64,000 nt of DNA from Parageobacillus sp. KH3-4 (GTDB lineage Bacteria; Bacillota; Bacilli; Bacillales; Anoxybacillaceae): assembly GCF_022846435.1 (NCBI RefSeq), contig NZ_AP025627.1, positions 1,584,001 through 1,648,000 on the forward strand, written 5' to 3'. Shown in pieces: positions 28,148-37,165 of the stretch. Below the pieces are notes generated by a model. It had not been told where the DNA came from, ran no database searches, and worked only from the letters and a program-made list of their open reading frames with translations. The number at the start of each line of letters is the position of its first letter. Position 1 is the first letter of the stretch. Position numbers and translations under genes: made by a program.

Positions 28148-28978
28148 ATGCGACTACCTTATTTTTTCTCTTCGTTCGCCCGTTTATTCGAACGTCGGTA
28201 TCGAAAAGGCCATCTTCTTCGGCAGCGCTATCGAATTATTGAGGAGCTAGGCATGGGAAGTTATGGCATTGCTTATATGGCAAGCGATTTACAGACGGGA
28301 AGGAGTGTCGTGGTAAAACAGGGGCGGACGAAGCGGAACATAAGCGACGCGTTGTTTCAGCGGGAAGCGGCCATTCTTCGCCGCCTTCAGCACCCGCAAA
28401 TCCCGAAATTGTATGATACGTTTGTGGAAGAAGGGATTCCACATCTTGTGATGGAGCATATAGAAGGAGATACAGTAGAGACGTTGATTTTTGAAAAAGG
28501 ACATACGTATACGGAGCATCAATCTTTTTGTCTGCTCCGCGATGTGCTCGAAGTGGTCGCTTATATTCACGCCAAGGGCGTCGTGCACCGCGACTTGCGC
28601 ATTCCGAACATTTTGCTTTGCGATGGCGCGGTGTTTATCATTGACTTTGGTTTGGCGCGTTTTTTTGGAGAACCAATCCCTCATCTGGAAACATATGTTC
28701 TTGAAAAGCGGCTCCGGAGGGAAACGAGCGCCAAAAGCGATTTTTATGCATTAGGGCATTTCACTTTATTTTTGTTGTATTCTTCTTATGAACCGGTGGC
28801 GGAGGAAGAAAAAAGCTGGGAAGAAGAATTATCGCTTTCCGCCGAGGCTCGGCGCATATTGCGAAAAATGCTGCAAATAGACCGGCCTTATGACAATATT
28901 GCCGCTTTGATCAACGATGTTGATCAGTTGATCGGACGCGAAATTACTGGCAAGCAACTAATCCATTCGACAAAATAA
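28148..28978 (+). CDS. Hanks-type serine/threonine protein kinase (YrzF-like)
   Basis: 276-residue soluble kinase with no membrane segment. The glycine loop is LGMGSYGIAY near residue 35, and the ATP lysine is Lys57 in VVVKQG. The catalytic loop is HRDLRIPN (147-154) and the metal-binding DFG starts at Asp166. The usual lysine two after the catalytic aspartate is arginine here, which may lower or change activity. It directly follows the His-rich protein gene. It resembles small kinases of sporeformers such as YrzF; its target is unknown. Confidence 0.85.
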   Translation: MRLPYFFSSFARLFERRYRKGHLLRQRYRIIEELGMGSYGIAYMASDLQTGRSVVVKQGRTKRNISDALFQREAAILRRLQHPQIPKLYDTFVEEGIPHLVMEHIEGDTVETLIFEKGHTYTEHQSFCLLRDVLEVVAYIHAKGVVHRDLRIPNILLCDGAVFIIDFGLARFFGEPIPHLETYVLEKRLRRETSAKSDFYALGHFTLFLLYSSYEPVAEEEKSWEEELSLSAEARRILRKMLQIDRPYDNIAALINDVDQLIGREITGKQLIHSTK

Positions 28979-29060
28979 CAGCCATTTTGCTAAAGGAATC
29001 GACATCGCTTATCACTAATATGATTGGATAATAAAAGGATGACAAAAAGGAGCGATGTCG

Positions 29061-29378
29061 ATGGTACGCCTATTGATGAAAAAAATGCTTCATGTAAAGC
29101 GAGAGTATGATATCACCATATTTCAAACACCGAGTTTTGGGCAAACGAAAGGATATAGGCAAGTATACAGGCTGACAATCAGCGCGGCCAATCACCATCA
29201 AGCATTATCGCATATTTATCGTATGTTTAACGTACCCGATTTATTGCCAAAAGACTACCAAGCCCGTTTTATGAGTACGGGAGATATTGTTTTCATTGAC
29301 GAAGGACTAAATGGGCAAGCGTATTACAAATTATGTCCGGAAGGATGGCAAAAAATTAGCCGCATTCACATTCGTTAG
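29061..29378 (+). CDS. yodL: YodL-like protein
   Basis: 105-residue soluble protein with DITIFQTPSFGQTKGYRQVY, YQARFMSTGDIVFIDEG and a C-terminal GWQKISRI. This matches my memory of YodL, and deoD and a yodJ-like gene lie downstream as in B. subtilis. Function unknown. AAAAAGGAG is eight bases from ATG 29061 and only two from an in-frame ATG at 29055, so the later start is preferred. Confidence 0.72.
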   Translation: MVRLLMKKMLHVKREYDITIFQTPSFGQTKGYRQVYRLTISAANHHQALSHIYRMFNVPDLLPKDYQARFMSTGDIVFIDEGLNGQAYYKLCPEGWQKISRIHIR

Positions 29379-29492
29379 CGAAAAATTCGAAATATTCCAT
29401 CCTGAAATAAAAAAACGATGGTATAATGAAGAAAAAAGTCGAATAGTTTACGTGAATTTCGGGTATGGATATAAAGGAAGGGAGGCGGTCAT

Positions 29493-29651
29493 TTGGAGAA
29501 GAAAAAGTATGATAACAGGTTTCCAACCATCGCGCCGGGAATCGATGATGATGAAGAGCTAAACGAAAAAGCGACGAAAGAAGAAATTGCCCAGGGCGAT
29601 TATACGAAAGTAGTGACATTATCCTTTGATGAAGTCGATCCTGCCACATAA
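29493..29651 (+). CDS. small acidic protein, 52 aa, TTG start
   Basis: 52 codons from TTG behind AAGGAAGGGAGGCGG, ending at a terminator. The product is acidic (PGIDDDEELNEKATKEEIAQ) with a C-terminal VVTLSFDEVDP. No membrane segment. Family unknown. Good ribosome site and terminator make it likely real despite the TTG start. Confidence 0.6.
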   Translation: MEKKKYDNRFPTIAPGIDDDEELNEKATKEEIAQGDYTKVVTLSFDEVDPAT

Positions 29652-29676
29652 CCCTTGTTGTCATGCAAGGGTTTTC
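29650..29676 (+). terminator. terminator after the 52-aa gene
   Basis: AACCCTTG (29650-29657) with CAAGGGTT (29666-29673), then TTC. Confidence 0.75.
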
Positions 29677-29784
29677 TGTCATACTTAGGCTTGGCGATGC
29701 GGCTGATTAGGTCTCAAAACAGCGAAAAAGTGAGCCAAGCTCACCGGCCAGAGAAGGGAATTTTACACAAAAATCAGGGTATCG

Positions 29785-29943
29785 TTATGACTCCGGGTTG
29801 TCGTGATGTCCTGGTCCGTTTTTTCGTCCTCCCGCAGCGGAGTATTCTTTCGCGTGTGCCATGTCCTCAGCAATTAATGCTTCTTTTGGAATATGGTTAT
29901 TCTTTTTTTGACCGTTAATGCGGTTTCGGTGTTTTTTACCCAT
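29785..29943 (-). CDS. small basic protein, 52 aa
   Basis: Minus-strand frame of 52 codons with an AAGGGAGGAAG site. It opens MGKKHRNRINGQKKNN and ends in AGGRKNGPGHHDNP. Hydrophilic and disordered-looking, with N, K, G and H rich. Family unknown; similar small proteins in this window cluster with sporulation genes. Confidence 0.6.
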   Translation of the reverse strand: MGKKHRNRINGQKKNNHIPKEALIAEDMAHAKEYSAAGGRKNGPGHHDNPES

Positions 29944-30050
29944 AACAGCTTCCTCCCTTGTTATTATGTCATTGTTAGTTTGGGCAGTTTCGGCGGGTTT
30001 ATTGATAGAAAATTTTTGCAGTTGAATGTAAAGGGGAAGGGGAAACGGTG

Positions 30051-30452
30051 ATGGTCGCGCTTACTGTTTCAATGTTGCTTAGCGTCGTATCCGTCGTTGT
30101 TTTGCTATTTGTAAAAAACCAGATAGAACGAAAGTTTTTTCGCTGGAAAGACATACCTTTTTTGCATGTGGTCAACGTGCTTATCGCCGGGGGGATTGTG
30201 GCGGTTTCCTATTACACGTTCAGTGATATCGGTGTACAGCTGGCGAAAATAAAATGGACAAAACAATTTTTATACGTTTATGCGGGAGCGATAGAGTTAG
30301 TTCTTCCTATGTATCTACTCGGTTATTGGCTTGTTCGCAAACGAAAAGAACGGGAAAAAAAATATACGCGAAGCAAAGATAAAAAAGTGCTGTATATTAA
30401 TGAGAAATATTTAGCGCGCCGCCGCGATGATTATCATTCCAAGACGTCTTAA
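30051..30452 (+). CDS. membrane protein of unknown function, 133 aa
   Basis: Three hydrophobic segments are visible: ALTVSMLLSVVSVVVLLFV, FLHVVNVLIAGGIVAVSYY and YVYAGAIELVLPMYLLGYWLV. A strongly basic tail (RKRKEREKKYTRSKDKK) faces the cytosol. A GTG sits just before the ATG; the site is AAGGGGAAGGGG. Its terminator is the hairpin GGGAGAA/TTCTCCC near 30461-30477. I do not recognise the family. Confidence 0.7.
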   Translation: MVALTVSMLLSVVSVVVLLFVKNQIERKFFRWKDIPFLHVVNVLIAGGIVAVSYYTFSDIGVQLAKIKWTKQFLYVYAGAIELVLPMYLLGYWLVRKRKEREKKYTRSKDKKVLYINEKYLARRRDDYHSKTS

Positions 30453-30477
30453 ACGGGAAGGGGAGAAAGTTTCTCCC

Positions 30478-30585
30478 TCAAAATTTTGTTTTTTCTTTTT
30501 TCGAAGTGGATGGTTGGTTATTGGAGCGGGATGACGGGTTTGTTTTATTGGCGTATTCTACCGCTTGTTCCAATTTCTTTTTCAT
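30478..30585 (-). CDS. very small basic protein, 35 aa
   Basis: 35 codons on the minus strand with a near-perfect AAGGAGGCGATC ribosome site. It opens MKKKLEQAVEYANKTN and continues with an S/N/K-rich tail. The strong site is the main support; no family is recognised. The gap on to deoD (30586-30887) holds no other supported gene. Confidence 0.55.
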   Translation of the reverse strand: MKKKLEQAVEYANKTNPSSRSNNQPSTSKKEKTKF

Positions 30586-30887
30586 CAGTGATCGCCTCCT
30601 TCCGAACGCTGCGACAGGAGTGTTATGAAATTTGGTAAGATTTCGCCGCCTTGTTATTCAGTATGCCCATAATGATGATTTTTTACGCATAACGCTTTGC
30701 TGGATGATGTGTCCAAAATGCAAACAAGAAACCGATAAAAAGCGATTGTATTTTCTAACGAGCGAAGTTCATTGGCAGAAAATAGTGCTTGATCTTTTGC
30801 TGCCATTTCCAATGAATGTGTGATATGATAGAAAGGCAAACATGATGCCAAAGAAATTGTTGTTATCGAACGAAGGAGGTATATTGC

Positions 30888-31595
30888 TTGAGCATCCATA
30901 TCGAGGCGAAGCAACAAGAAATTGCCGAGAAAATTTTGTTGCCGGGTGATCCGCTCCGCGCCCAATATATCGCGGAAACGTTTTTAGAAGGAGCGACATG
31001 CTACAATCGCGTGCGCGGCATGCTTGGTTTTACTGGTACATACAAAGGGCACCGCATTTCCGTGCAAGGGACGGGAATGGGAGTTCCATCAATTTCAATT
31101 TATGTCAACGAATTAATACAAAGCTATCATGTACAGACACTCATTCGCGTTGGAACGTGCGGAGCGATCCAAAAAGATGTAAATGTTCGTGACGTTATTT
31201 TGGCGATGAGCGCATCTACGGATTCGAACATGAACCGTTTAACTTTCCGTGGACGGGATTATGCGCCGACAGCAGATTTTGATTTGCTGCGGACCGCTTA
31301 TGAAGTCGGCGGCGAAAAAGGGCTTCAGCTAAAGGTCGGAAGCGTCTTTACAGCTGATATGTTTTATAATGACGAACCGGACTGGGAGATGTGGGCCCGC
31401 TACGGTGTTTTAGCCGTCGAGATGGAAACGGCGGCATTATATACGCTGGCGGCAAAATTCGGTCGAAAAGCGCTTTCGGTGCTGACGGTAAGCGACCATA
31501 TTTTAACAGGAGAAGAAACAACGGCACAAGAACGGCAAACAACGTTTAACGATATGATTGAAGTGGCGCTGGAAACGGCGATTCGCGTAGAATAA
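30888..31595 (+). CDS. deoD: purine nucleoside phosphorylase, DeoD type
   Basis: 235-residue hexameric-type phosphorylase that splits purine nucleosides with phosphate, feeding bases to salvage enzymes such as Xpt. The phosphate site is in [16 protein letters not shown] and the nucleoside site in [13 protein letters not shown]. The catalytic aspartate lies in TVSDHILTG. It starts at TTG with a GAAGGAGG site. yodJ follows, as in B. subtilis in neighbour identity. Confidence 0.96.
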   Translation: MSIHIEAKQQEIAEKILLPGDPLRAQYIAETFLEGATCYNRVRGMLGFTGTYKGHRISVQGTGMGVPSISIYVNELIQSYHVQTLIRVGTCGAIQKDVNVRDVILAMSASTDSNMNRLTFRGRDYAPTADFDLLRTAYEVGGEKGLQLKVGSVFTADMFYNDEPDWEMWARYGVLAVEMETAALYTLAAKFGRKALSVLTVSDHILTGEETTAQERQTTFNDMIEVALETAIRVE

Positions 31596-31760
31596 TCGCG
31601 CAATGGACCGTCAAGCACGCATATGAATGAAAACACCGTTGATTTTTTATGCTGGGGAGTACTGCGATGCAATCACATTTGCGCGCAGGAAGGGAAAAGC
31701 TTTTTTGCATCCAAGAACGCGCCGGCTTTCGCCGTGCAGAAACGTAGAAAAGGTGAAATG

Positions 31761-32564
31761 ATGAAACAGCTATTTCGATGGATGGCGGTTGCATTGCTTT
31801 TTTTATTTAGCGGATGCAGCCAACTAAACCATTTTTCGAGTGAAAAAGCAGCGGACAAAATAGATGAGCGTGCGGCAATCGATAAGAACGAGAAGAAGAA
31901 ACAAGCTGCGGACCCGGAGCTATTGCTCGAACCGGAATATTGGAATGTTGTCAAAGTGCAAAATGGTATAAAGGTCATTATGAATCCAAGCAATGTATTG
32001 GCGCTTGTGAACAAAGAACAATCGTTGCCGGCTACGTATAAGCCGGATGATTTAGTGGTTCCACGCGTTCCGTTCTCGTTTGCCGAAACGAACGTGGATA
32101 AACGGTATATGCGCGCCGAAGCGGCAAAAGCGCTTGAAGCGTTATTCGCCGCTGCCCGTAAAGACGGCATCCGGCTTGCAGCCGTATCCGGCTATCGTTC
32201 CTATGAGCGTCAAAAAATAATATTTACGGAAGAAGTAAAAGAAAAAGGAAAAGAAAAGGCGATTCATGCGGTCGCGCTGCCAGGGCAAAGCGAACATCAA
32301 ACGGGATTGGCGATGGATATCACAAGCCCGGCGGTTGGATATCAATTGACGACCGCTTTTGGAGAAACGAAAGAAGGAAAATGGGTTGCCCTCCATGCTC
32401 ATGAGTACGGGTTTATTATTCGCTATCCGAAAGGAAAAGAAGCGATCACCGGATACCAATATGAACCGTGGCATCTTCGCTATGTCGGGAAAAAAGCAGC
32501 GAAGGTGATGTTCGAGAGAAACATAACGCTGGAAGAATATTTTCGCATTGTGAAAAAGACATAA
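31761..32564 (+). CDS. yodJ: lipoprotein D-alanyl-D-alanine carboxypeptidase (VanY/YodJ type)
   Basis: 267 residues. The N-terminus is a lipoprotein signal with lipobox FSGC. The peptidase M15 domain carries the zinc motif SEHQTGLAMDI and a second histidine in EPWHLRYVG. It trims the terminal D-Ala of peptidoglycan peptides outside the membrane. The start is set at the second of two adjacent ATG codons (31758, 31761) with an AAAAGGTGAA site; the open frame from 31623 is not supported. Confidence 0.92.
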   Translation: MKQLFRWMAVALLFLFSGCSQLNHFSSEKAADKIDERAAIDKNEKKKQAADPELLLEPEYWNVVKVQNGIKVIMNPSNVLALVNKEQSLPATYKPDDLVVPRVPFSFAETNVDKRYMRAEAAKALEALFAAARKDGIRLAAVSGYRSYERQKIIFTEEVKEKGKEKAIHAVALPGQSEHQTGLAMDITSPAVGYQLTTAFGETKEGKWVALHAHEYGFIIRYPKGKEAITGYQYEPWHLRYVGKKAAKVMFERNITLEEYFRIVKKT

Positions 32565-32602
32565 TGGGAAACCACGAAAAGGAGATATAACCAAGACGAA
32601 AA

Positions 32603-32645
32603 ACGCCTTCTTTCATGTTACAGAACATAGAAGAAGGCGTATTTT
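32603..32645 (+). terminator. terminator of deoD-yodJ
   Basis: ACGCCTTCTT (32603-32612) with AAGAAGGCGT (32631-32640), inner pairing ATGTT/AACAT, then ATTTTATT. Confidence 0.85.
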
Positions 32646-33217
32646 ATTGATCCAAAACAAAAATGAAAACTGGCAAATCTAAATTACGTAAGCCAATTAT
32701 GTAGTTTCTTGACTTATTTCCAATTCTATTTCGGAAATTTCTAGGCAATGACCGAAGCTGTTTTGAGGTTAGCCAATTCATGCCTAATAAAGCTATGTGT
32801 AAATGGAAGATTCACTTAACTCATATACTAACCACTATGCTATCTACAATGTTCGTTAAAAACCTCCCGCTAAGTAAAAGCGTAAAATTCCGATTTATGA
32901 AAAGAATTTTCATATAAATATCCCCCTAACATAAACCATTTCAATCAAATACTAATAAAAATATTTAAAAAATAGTTGAAATGTGCAATAGATTGATGAT
33001 AAAGGTTCTTCACCATAAAATGTACTTGAAAACCACATGTGCATAAGAACATAAAAAAGTGAAATTTCCTGTATGGTAAAGATGTTCAAATTATCAAACT
33101 TATGGAGGAATTTTCGCATTCAATCTCAGTTTATCAAAGATTTGATCGCTTTATCCAAAAAGCAAATGCATCTTTTAGTGATGGACGAAAATATTTTAAA
33201 ATGATAAAGAAGAATGC
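32646..33217. other. AT-rich gene-poor stretch
   Basis: About 570 bases, clearly richer in A and T than its neighbours. The only coherent frame is 33082-33204 (40 codons, opening MFKLSNLWRNF), without a ribosome site. I see no transposase motif or terminal repeats. It may be a decayed insertion. Confidence 0.4.
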
Positions 33218-33258
33218 AAAAAGTGGTCCCGCACTTGTTGCTAGAGGGCCACTTTTTT
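33218..33258. terminator. bidirectional-type terminator after the 82-aa gene
   Basis: AAAAAGTGG-T-CCC (33218-33230) with GGGCCACTTTTTT (33246-33258). The A-run and T-run allow it to serve both strands. Confidence 0.75.
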
Positions 33259-33276
33259 GCATCATACAGGAATTTT

Positions 33277-33525
33277 TTACCAAAACAAACCAATTAATGC
33301 GATCGCGGCGATGGCGGCGAGCGCGATTCCGTATCCCCACCCCCATCCCCAGCCAACAAACGCGTAGCCAAACCCGCCGAGGTTTCGCGCTCCGACTGGC
33401 GCGATATAGACGCGAGTTGGGGTGACACGGGTGATCCGTCCGATATGAACATTGCCAAATTTATCATGGATACGTACGACTTTACCGTGGTAGCGGCAGC
33501 AAACATGATACCAATGCGGCGACAT
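33277..33525 (-). CDS. small Gly/Trp-rich membrane protein, 82 aa
   Basis: 82 residues. The N-terminal half has HWYHVCCRYHGKVVRIHDKF and a small beta-like part (GRITRVTPTRVYIAPV). The C-terminal half is a Gly/Trp-rich segment (VGWGWGWGYG) then a membrane helix ALAAIAAIALIGLFW. The start MSPHW has an AAAGGAGGAGG site; the longer reading from 33546 lacks one. Family unknown. The Gly/Trp run resembles the YjcZ proteins at 37 kb, suggesting a spore-surface role by inference. Confidence 0.7.
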   Translation of the reverse strand: MSPHWYHVCCRYHGKVVRIHDKFGNVHIGRITRVTPTRVYIAPVGARNLGGFGYAFVGWGWGWGYGIALAAIAAIALIGLFW

Positions 33526-33854
33526 TTGTCCTCCTCCTTTTGTCATTATTCATGGTAGTGTATGTTAGGGAAGACAGCCCGGTTTGTATCAATGACTATG
33601 TTTAACAGGAAAATAGACGATCGCCGAGCTTATGCCCAATGCGGCGCTGCTGTTGTGAAAACCATGAGTATTGTCGATTCCTCTTTTTTTATATGATTGC
33701 AACTTGACGCTAGTTTGGCTTTATCCAAAAAAGTTACCTTAATAGGAAAAAATTTGCCCACTTCTATACTCCTTCCAAAAGCCAATTTTGTTGCTATAGA
33801 CTCACACGTTTTTGTATTGGTACACTTATAAATGCAAAAAAGGACAGTGCTAGG
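33526..33854. other. intergenic stretch, no gene seen
   Basis: 329 bases between divergent genes. It must hold both promoters. I see no convincing hexamer pair or operator and no supported frame. Confidence 0.5.
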
Positions 33855-34733
33855 TTGGTGAAGTATGTGGAAAAGAAATGGAAAGCAGAATTAGGGGCTT
33901 GGATCAGTATCGTTAGCTATATCGTATTAGCGATAAGCAAACTGATCGTCGGCTCCATTGCTCATTCGGACGGCGTCAAGGCAGACGGATGGAATAATTT
34001 TAGCGATATTATTGCTTCTGTTGCGATTCTAATCGGAATTAAAATTGCGAAAAAACCGCGTGACCATAATCATCCGTATGGCCATTCGCGGGCGGAAAAT
34101 ATTTCGTCGTTAGTTGCGGCATTCATGATGATGTCGATCGGCATAGATGTGATCATTGAAGGAATTTCTTCCATTTTTCATCCCGGAACCGAAAGCGCTC
34201 CTGAACCTCTTGCCGCGTTTGTCGCTATTGCATCCGCTCTTGCCATGTTAGCCGTATATTCTTTTAATACGCGGTTAGCGAAGCGGACGAATAGCCAAGC
34301 GCTTGCCGCGGCCGCAAAAGACCATTTGTCCGATGCCCTTGTTAGTGTTGGGACGGTCGTCGGGATTGCTGGAGCGCAAGTTCATCTATTGTGGCTCGAT
34401 CCGCTTGTTGCTGTGCTAATTGGAGGAATGATTTGTAAAACTGCATGGGGAGTGTTTATGGAAACGTCCCATGCGTTAACCGATGGGTTTGACGAACGTA
34501 TATTGACGACATACAAACACGAAATCGCAACCGTTGACGGGGTAAAAAATGTTGCCGATATAAAGGCAAGAATGTTGGGAAATTATGTCGTCCTTGAGGT
34601 AACGATACATGTCGATCCGCATTTAACGGTTGTTAAAAGTCACGAAATTGCCGATGAAGTCGAGCGCTTAATGAAAAAGCATCATAATATTGAAGCGACG
34701 CACGTTCATATTGAGCCGGAAAAAATTCCTTAA
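33855..34733 (+). CDS. cation diffusion facilitator family transporter
   Basis: 292-residue CDF exporter for Zn2+, Mn2+ or similar ions, with six membrane helices and a cytoplasmic C-terminal domain. The metal-site pairs are HSDGVKADGWNN on helix II (HxxxD) and KDHLSDALVSVG on helix V (HxxxD). The C-terminal domain ends THVHIEPE. The start is unclear: TTG 33855, GTG 33858 and GTG 33867 are all in frame, and no strong ribosome site decides. Confidence 0.92.
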   Translation: MVKYVEKKWKAELGAWISIVSYIVLAISKLIVGSIAHSDGVKADGWNNFSDIIASVAILIGIKIAKKPRDHNHPYGHSRAENISSLVAAFMMMSIGIDVIIEGISSIFHPGTESAPEPLAAFVAIASALAMLAVYSFNTRLAKRTNSQALAAAAKDHLSDALVSVGTVVGIAGAQVHLLWLDPLVAVLIGGMICKTAWGVFMETSHALTDGFDERILTTYKHEIATVDGVKNVADIKARMLGNYVVLEVTIHVDPHLTVVKSHEIADEVERLMKKHHNIEATHVHIEPEKIP

Positions 34734-34764
34734 CCGCTTTCCAAAAGCGGTTAAGGTTTTTTTA
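34729..34764 (+). terminator. terminator of the CDF gene
   Basis: A perfect 13-bp stem (34729-34741 with 34745-34757), a three-base loop and seven T. The first arm overlaps the stop codon. Confidence 0.93.
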
Positions 34765-34823
34765 CGAAAAAAACGCCAACACTATATGGTGATGAAATAA
34801 CCGCGTAAGAAAGGAAATGTGTG

Positions 34824-35768
34824 ATGCTATATAATGACATGATTGCTAACGTCAATAACCGTTATGCACCGGCTGGAAAAGACGCGTGTTGGCTGCATTT
34901 TACGAAAGCCTCCAAAACAGACTTGGAGCGGTTATTGCAGACCATTTCCGTCCATCCGCTAGCAAAGCAGCGGTTGTTATACGGAACGGACATACCAATG
35001 GTGGACGAGTATGAACGATGTTTATTTATTTCGCTTTTTATCATTCGCCCTCGGCTGCAGATAATGAAAATACAAATGATTGTCACAGAGCAGTATATGA
35101 TTAGCTATGCAGAAGAAAATGACCCATTGATTGAGCAAGTAAAAGAAAAACTGCTTCATCATCGCGAACATGCGTCACATCCCGGATATGTGTTGTATTA
35201 TTTTTTAGATGTATCCACACGTCGTTTTTTACAAGTGATTGATGACATTGCCGACCGTATTCAATCGTTGGAAAAACAAGTGTTTAAAACGCCGTTTGCC
35301 AATGAAATTGGTCGTAATATTTATCGCTGGAAAGTCTGGATTCATGAGCTTCGGCAGATTACGGAAGCACAGGAGGAAATGATGAAACTGCTTCAGCATA
35401 CAAAGTTTCCATATATTCATGCAGAGACAAATCCTTATATGCAAGATGTCGCCGGCCGTTTTTCCCGCATTACCGCCGCGTTGGACAAGTTCAAAGAAAC
35501 GCTGTCTGGCATTTTTGATTTACAGTTGTCATTAAAATCCGATCACATGAATGTCATTATGAAAACATTGACATTAGTGAGCGTGATTTTTATGCCGATG
35601 ACGTTTATCGCTGGCGTATACGGCATGAATTTTGAAGCAATGCCGGAGCTGAAATGGAAGTATGGTTATGTTTATGCCCTTTTGTTAATGGCCGCACTCG
35701 GTATTTCCATTGCACTATATTTTAAGAAAAAAGGCTGGTGGGGAGAAACGGATACGAAAGAAAAGTGA
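34824..35768 (+). CDS. CorA-family divalent metal transporter (second copy)
   Basis: 314-residue CorA relative with the YGMN signature (GVYGMNFEAMPELKWKYG) between two C-terminal membrane helices. The MPEL segment after GMN is the classic CorA loop, whereas the copy at 19.8 kb reads VPIPYQ, so the two may differ in ion preference. The start is the ATG at 34824, eight bases after AAGGA; a GTG one codon earlier is possible. Confidence 0.92.
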   Translation: MLYNDMIANVNNRYAPAGKDACWLHFTKASKTDLERLLQTISVHPLAKQRLLYGTDIPMVDEYERCLFISLFIIRPRLQIMKIQMIVTEQYMISYAEENDPLIEQVKEKLLHHREHASHPGYVLYYFLDVSTRRFLQVIDDIADRIQSLEKQVFKTPFANEIGRNIYRWKVWIHELRQITEAQEEMMKLLQHTKFPYIHAETNPYMQDVAGRFSRITAALDKFKETLSGIFDLQLSLKSDHMNVIMKTLTLVSVIFMPMTFIAGVYGMNFEAMPELKWKYGYVYALLLMAALGISIALYFKKKGWWGETDTKEK

Positions 35769-35891
35769 CGCCGTGAAAAGCGTTTTGTAATCGCGTTTTG
35801 CCTCTAGTGGGCGTTTTTCTTGGAAAAAAACAGAAAAATGGTTATAATGAATCAGTAAAACAAAAGCAATCAAATAAAAGGGGATAGGGCA

Positions 35892-36827
35892 GTGAATCGA
35901 ATCAGTGAAGAGAAAATCGGAATATTATACACGGCATTTTCTTATTTGCTGTGGGGGATTTTACCGCTCTATTGGAAGATGCTAGAATCCCGACCTGCGA
36001 TGGAAATTTTAGCCCATCGGATCATATGGTCGTTTTTCTTTATGGTCGCGCTGCTTGTTGTAACAAGGCAAATCACGTTGTGGCGAAAACTCGTTTCGAT
36101 GATGATCAAGCAGCCAAAATTAGCATGGGGAATAAGCGCAGCGGCGGTTTTAATTAGCGTGAACTGGTTTGTATACATATGGGCGGTCAACCACGGACAT
36201 GTCGTTGAAACAAGCTTAGGTTATTATATTAATCCGCTGGTGAGCGTCGTATTAGGAATGGTGGTATTAAAAGAACGGCTCAATGTATGGCAATGGATTT
36301 CCTTTTTTCTCGCCACCATCGGAGTTTGTATCATGACATTCCAATATGGCGCCCTTCCGTGGATTGCGCTATCGCTTGCCTTTTCCTTCGGCGTTTACGG
36401 GCTAGTGAAAAAACTGGCAAGCGTTGATTCTGCGGTTGGTTTGACGTTGGAAACGATGGTCATCACACCGATTTCTTTCATCTATTTGTTCGTTTTATAT
36501 CACCATCATGCTTCGCTTTTATCGACGATCACTATTTGGCAGGCGTTATTATTGATCGGCGCTGGGCCGGCGACTGCCGTTCCGCTCTTATATTTCGCCA
36601 AAGGAGCGAAACGGATTTCGCTTACGATGCTCGGATTTCTCCAATATATTGCCCCGACGTTGACGTTATTATTTGGAATATTTTTGTTTCACGAAGCGTT
36701 TACGAAAGCGCATGTATACGCGTTTAGCTGCATTTGGGCGGCGCTTGTCATTTTTTCTTTTTCCAAAACAAAATGGATGCAAGGATGGCACGATAAATTC
36801 GTTAAACGGAATTCATTTGGAATGTAG
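35892..36827 (+). CDS. rarD: RarD-type EamA transporter
   Basis: 311-residue protein with ten membrane helices in two EamA halves. Family marks are GILYTAFSYLLWGILPLYWK near the start and ETSLGYYINPLVSVVLGM, characteristic of RarD (chloramphenicol-sensitive protein). The substrate is not established. GTG start with an AAAAGGGGATAGGG site. It is monocistronic and ends in a strong terminator. Confidence 0.93.
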   Translation: MNRISEEKIGILYTAFSYLLWGILPLYWKMLESRPAMEILAHRIIWSFFFMVALLVVTRQITLWRKLVSMMIKQPKLAWGISAAAVLISVNWFVYIWAVNHGHVVETSLGYYINPLVSVVLGMVVLKERLNVWQWISFFLATIGVCIMTFQYGALPWIALSLAFSFGVYGLVKKLASVDSAVGLTLETMVITPISFIYLFVLYHHHASLLSTITIWQALLLIGAGPATAVPLLYFAKGAKRISLTMLGFLQYIAPTLTLLFGIFLFHEAFTKAHVYAFSCIWAALVIFSFSKTKWMQGWHDKFVKRNSFGM

Positions 36828-36858
36828 AAAAACGGACCGAAACATCGGTCCGTTTTTT
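36828..36858 (+). terminator. terminator of rarD
   Basis: AAAAACGGACCG (36828-36839) with CGGTCCGTTTTTT (36846-36858). Confidence 0.93.
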
Positions 36859-37035
36859 CTTATACTGAGCGAGGCGATGAACCAATAAATTAGTTATGTT
36901 CGGTCCGCCAATGGCTTTTTGTCGAAGTCAGAAAGCTTGAATCATGCGCCAAACACCCATTTTCATGAAAATATCTAACCATTTTTGGACTAAATGAATA
37001 GTCTACTAGTACAAAAATGAAGGAGGTGCTCAATG

Positions 37036-37134
37036 ATGGGTGCAGCTTACGGTGGTGGATTTGCGCTAATCGTCGTTTTGTTCATTTTGTTGATTATTGT
37101 TGGATGCGCATGTATTGGTGGTTGGTGGTACTAA
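37036..37134 (+). CDS. YjcZ family sporulation protein, 32 aa
   Basis: A 32-residue protein: a short Gly/Ala/Tyr-rich start (GAAYGGG), one membrane helix ([15 protein letters not shown]) and a Cys/Trp tail. This is the YjcZ family seen in sporeformers. AAGGAGGTG precedes two adjacent ATG codons (37033, 37036). It is paired with a paralogue 31 bases downstream whose membrane segment is nearly identical. Confidence 0.85.
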   Translation: MGAAYGGGFALIVVLFILLIIVGCACIGGWWY

Positions 37135-37165
37135 TCGCCTAATTAACGTAAGGAGGTGGGCAACA

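Noticed and set aside
30707-30823. Short frame beginning MCPKCKQET upstream of deoD
   Set aside because: Zinc-ribbon-like start but no ribosome site and no second CXXC; not enough to call a gene.
33102-33425. 107-codon plus-strand frame
   Set aside because: It runs through the terminator and over the reverse strand of a better-supported gene.
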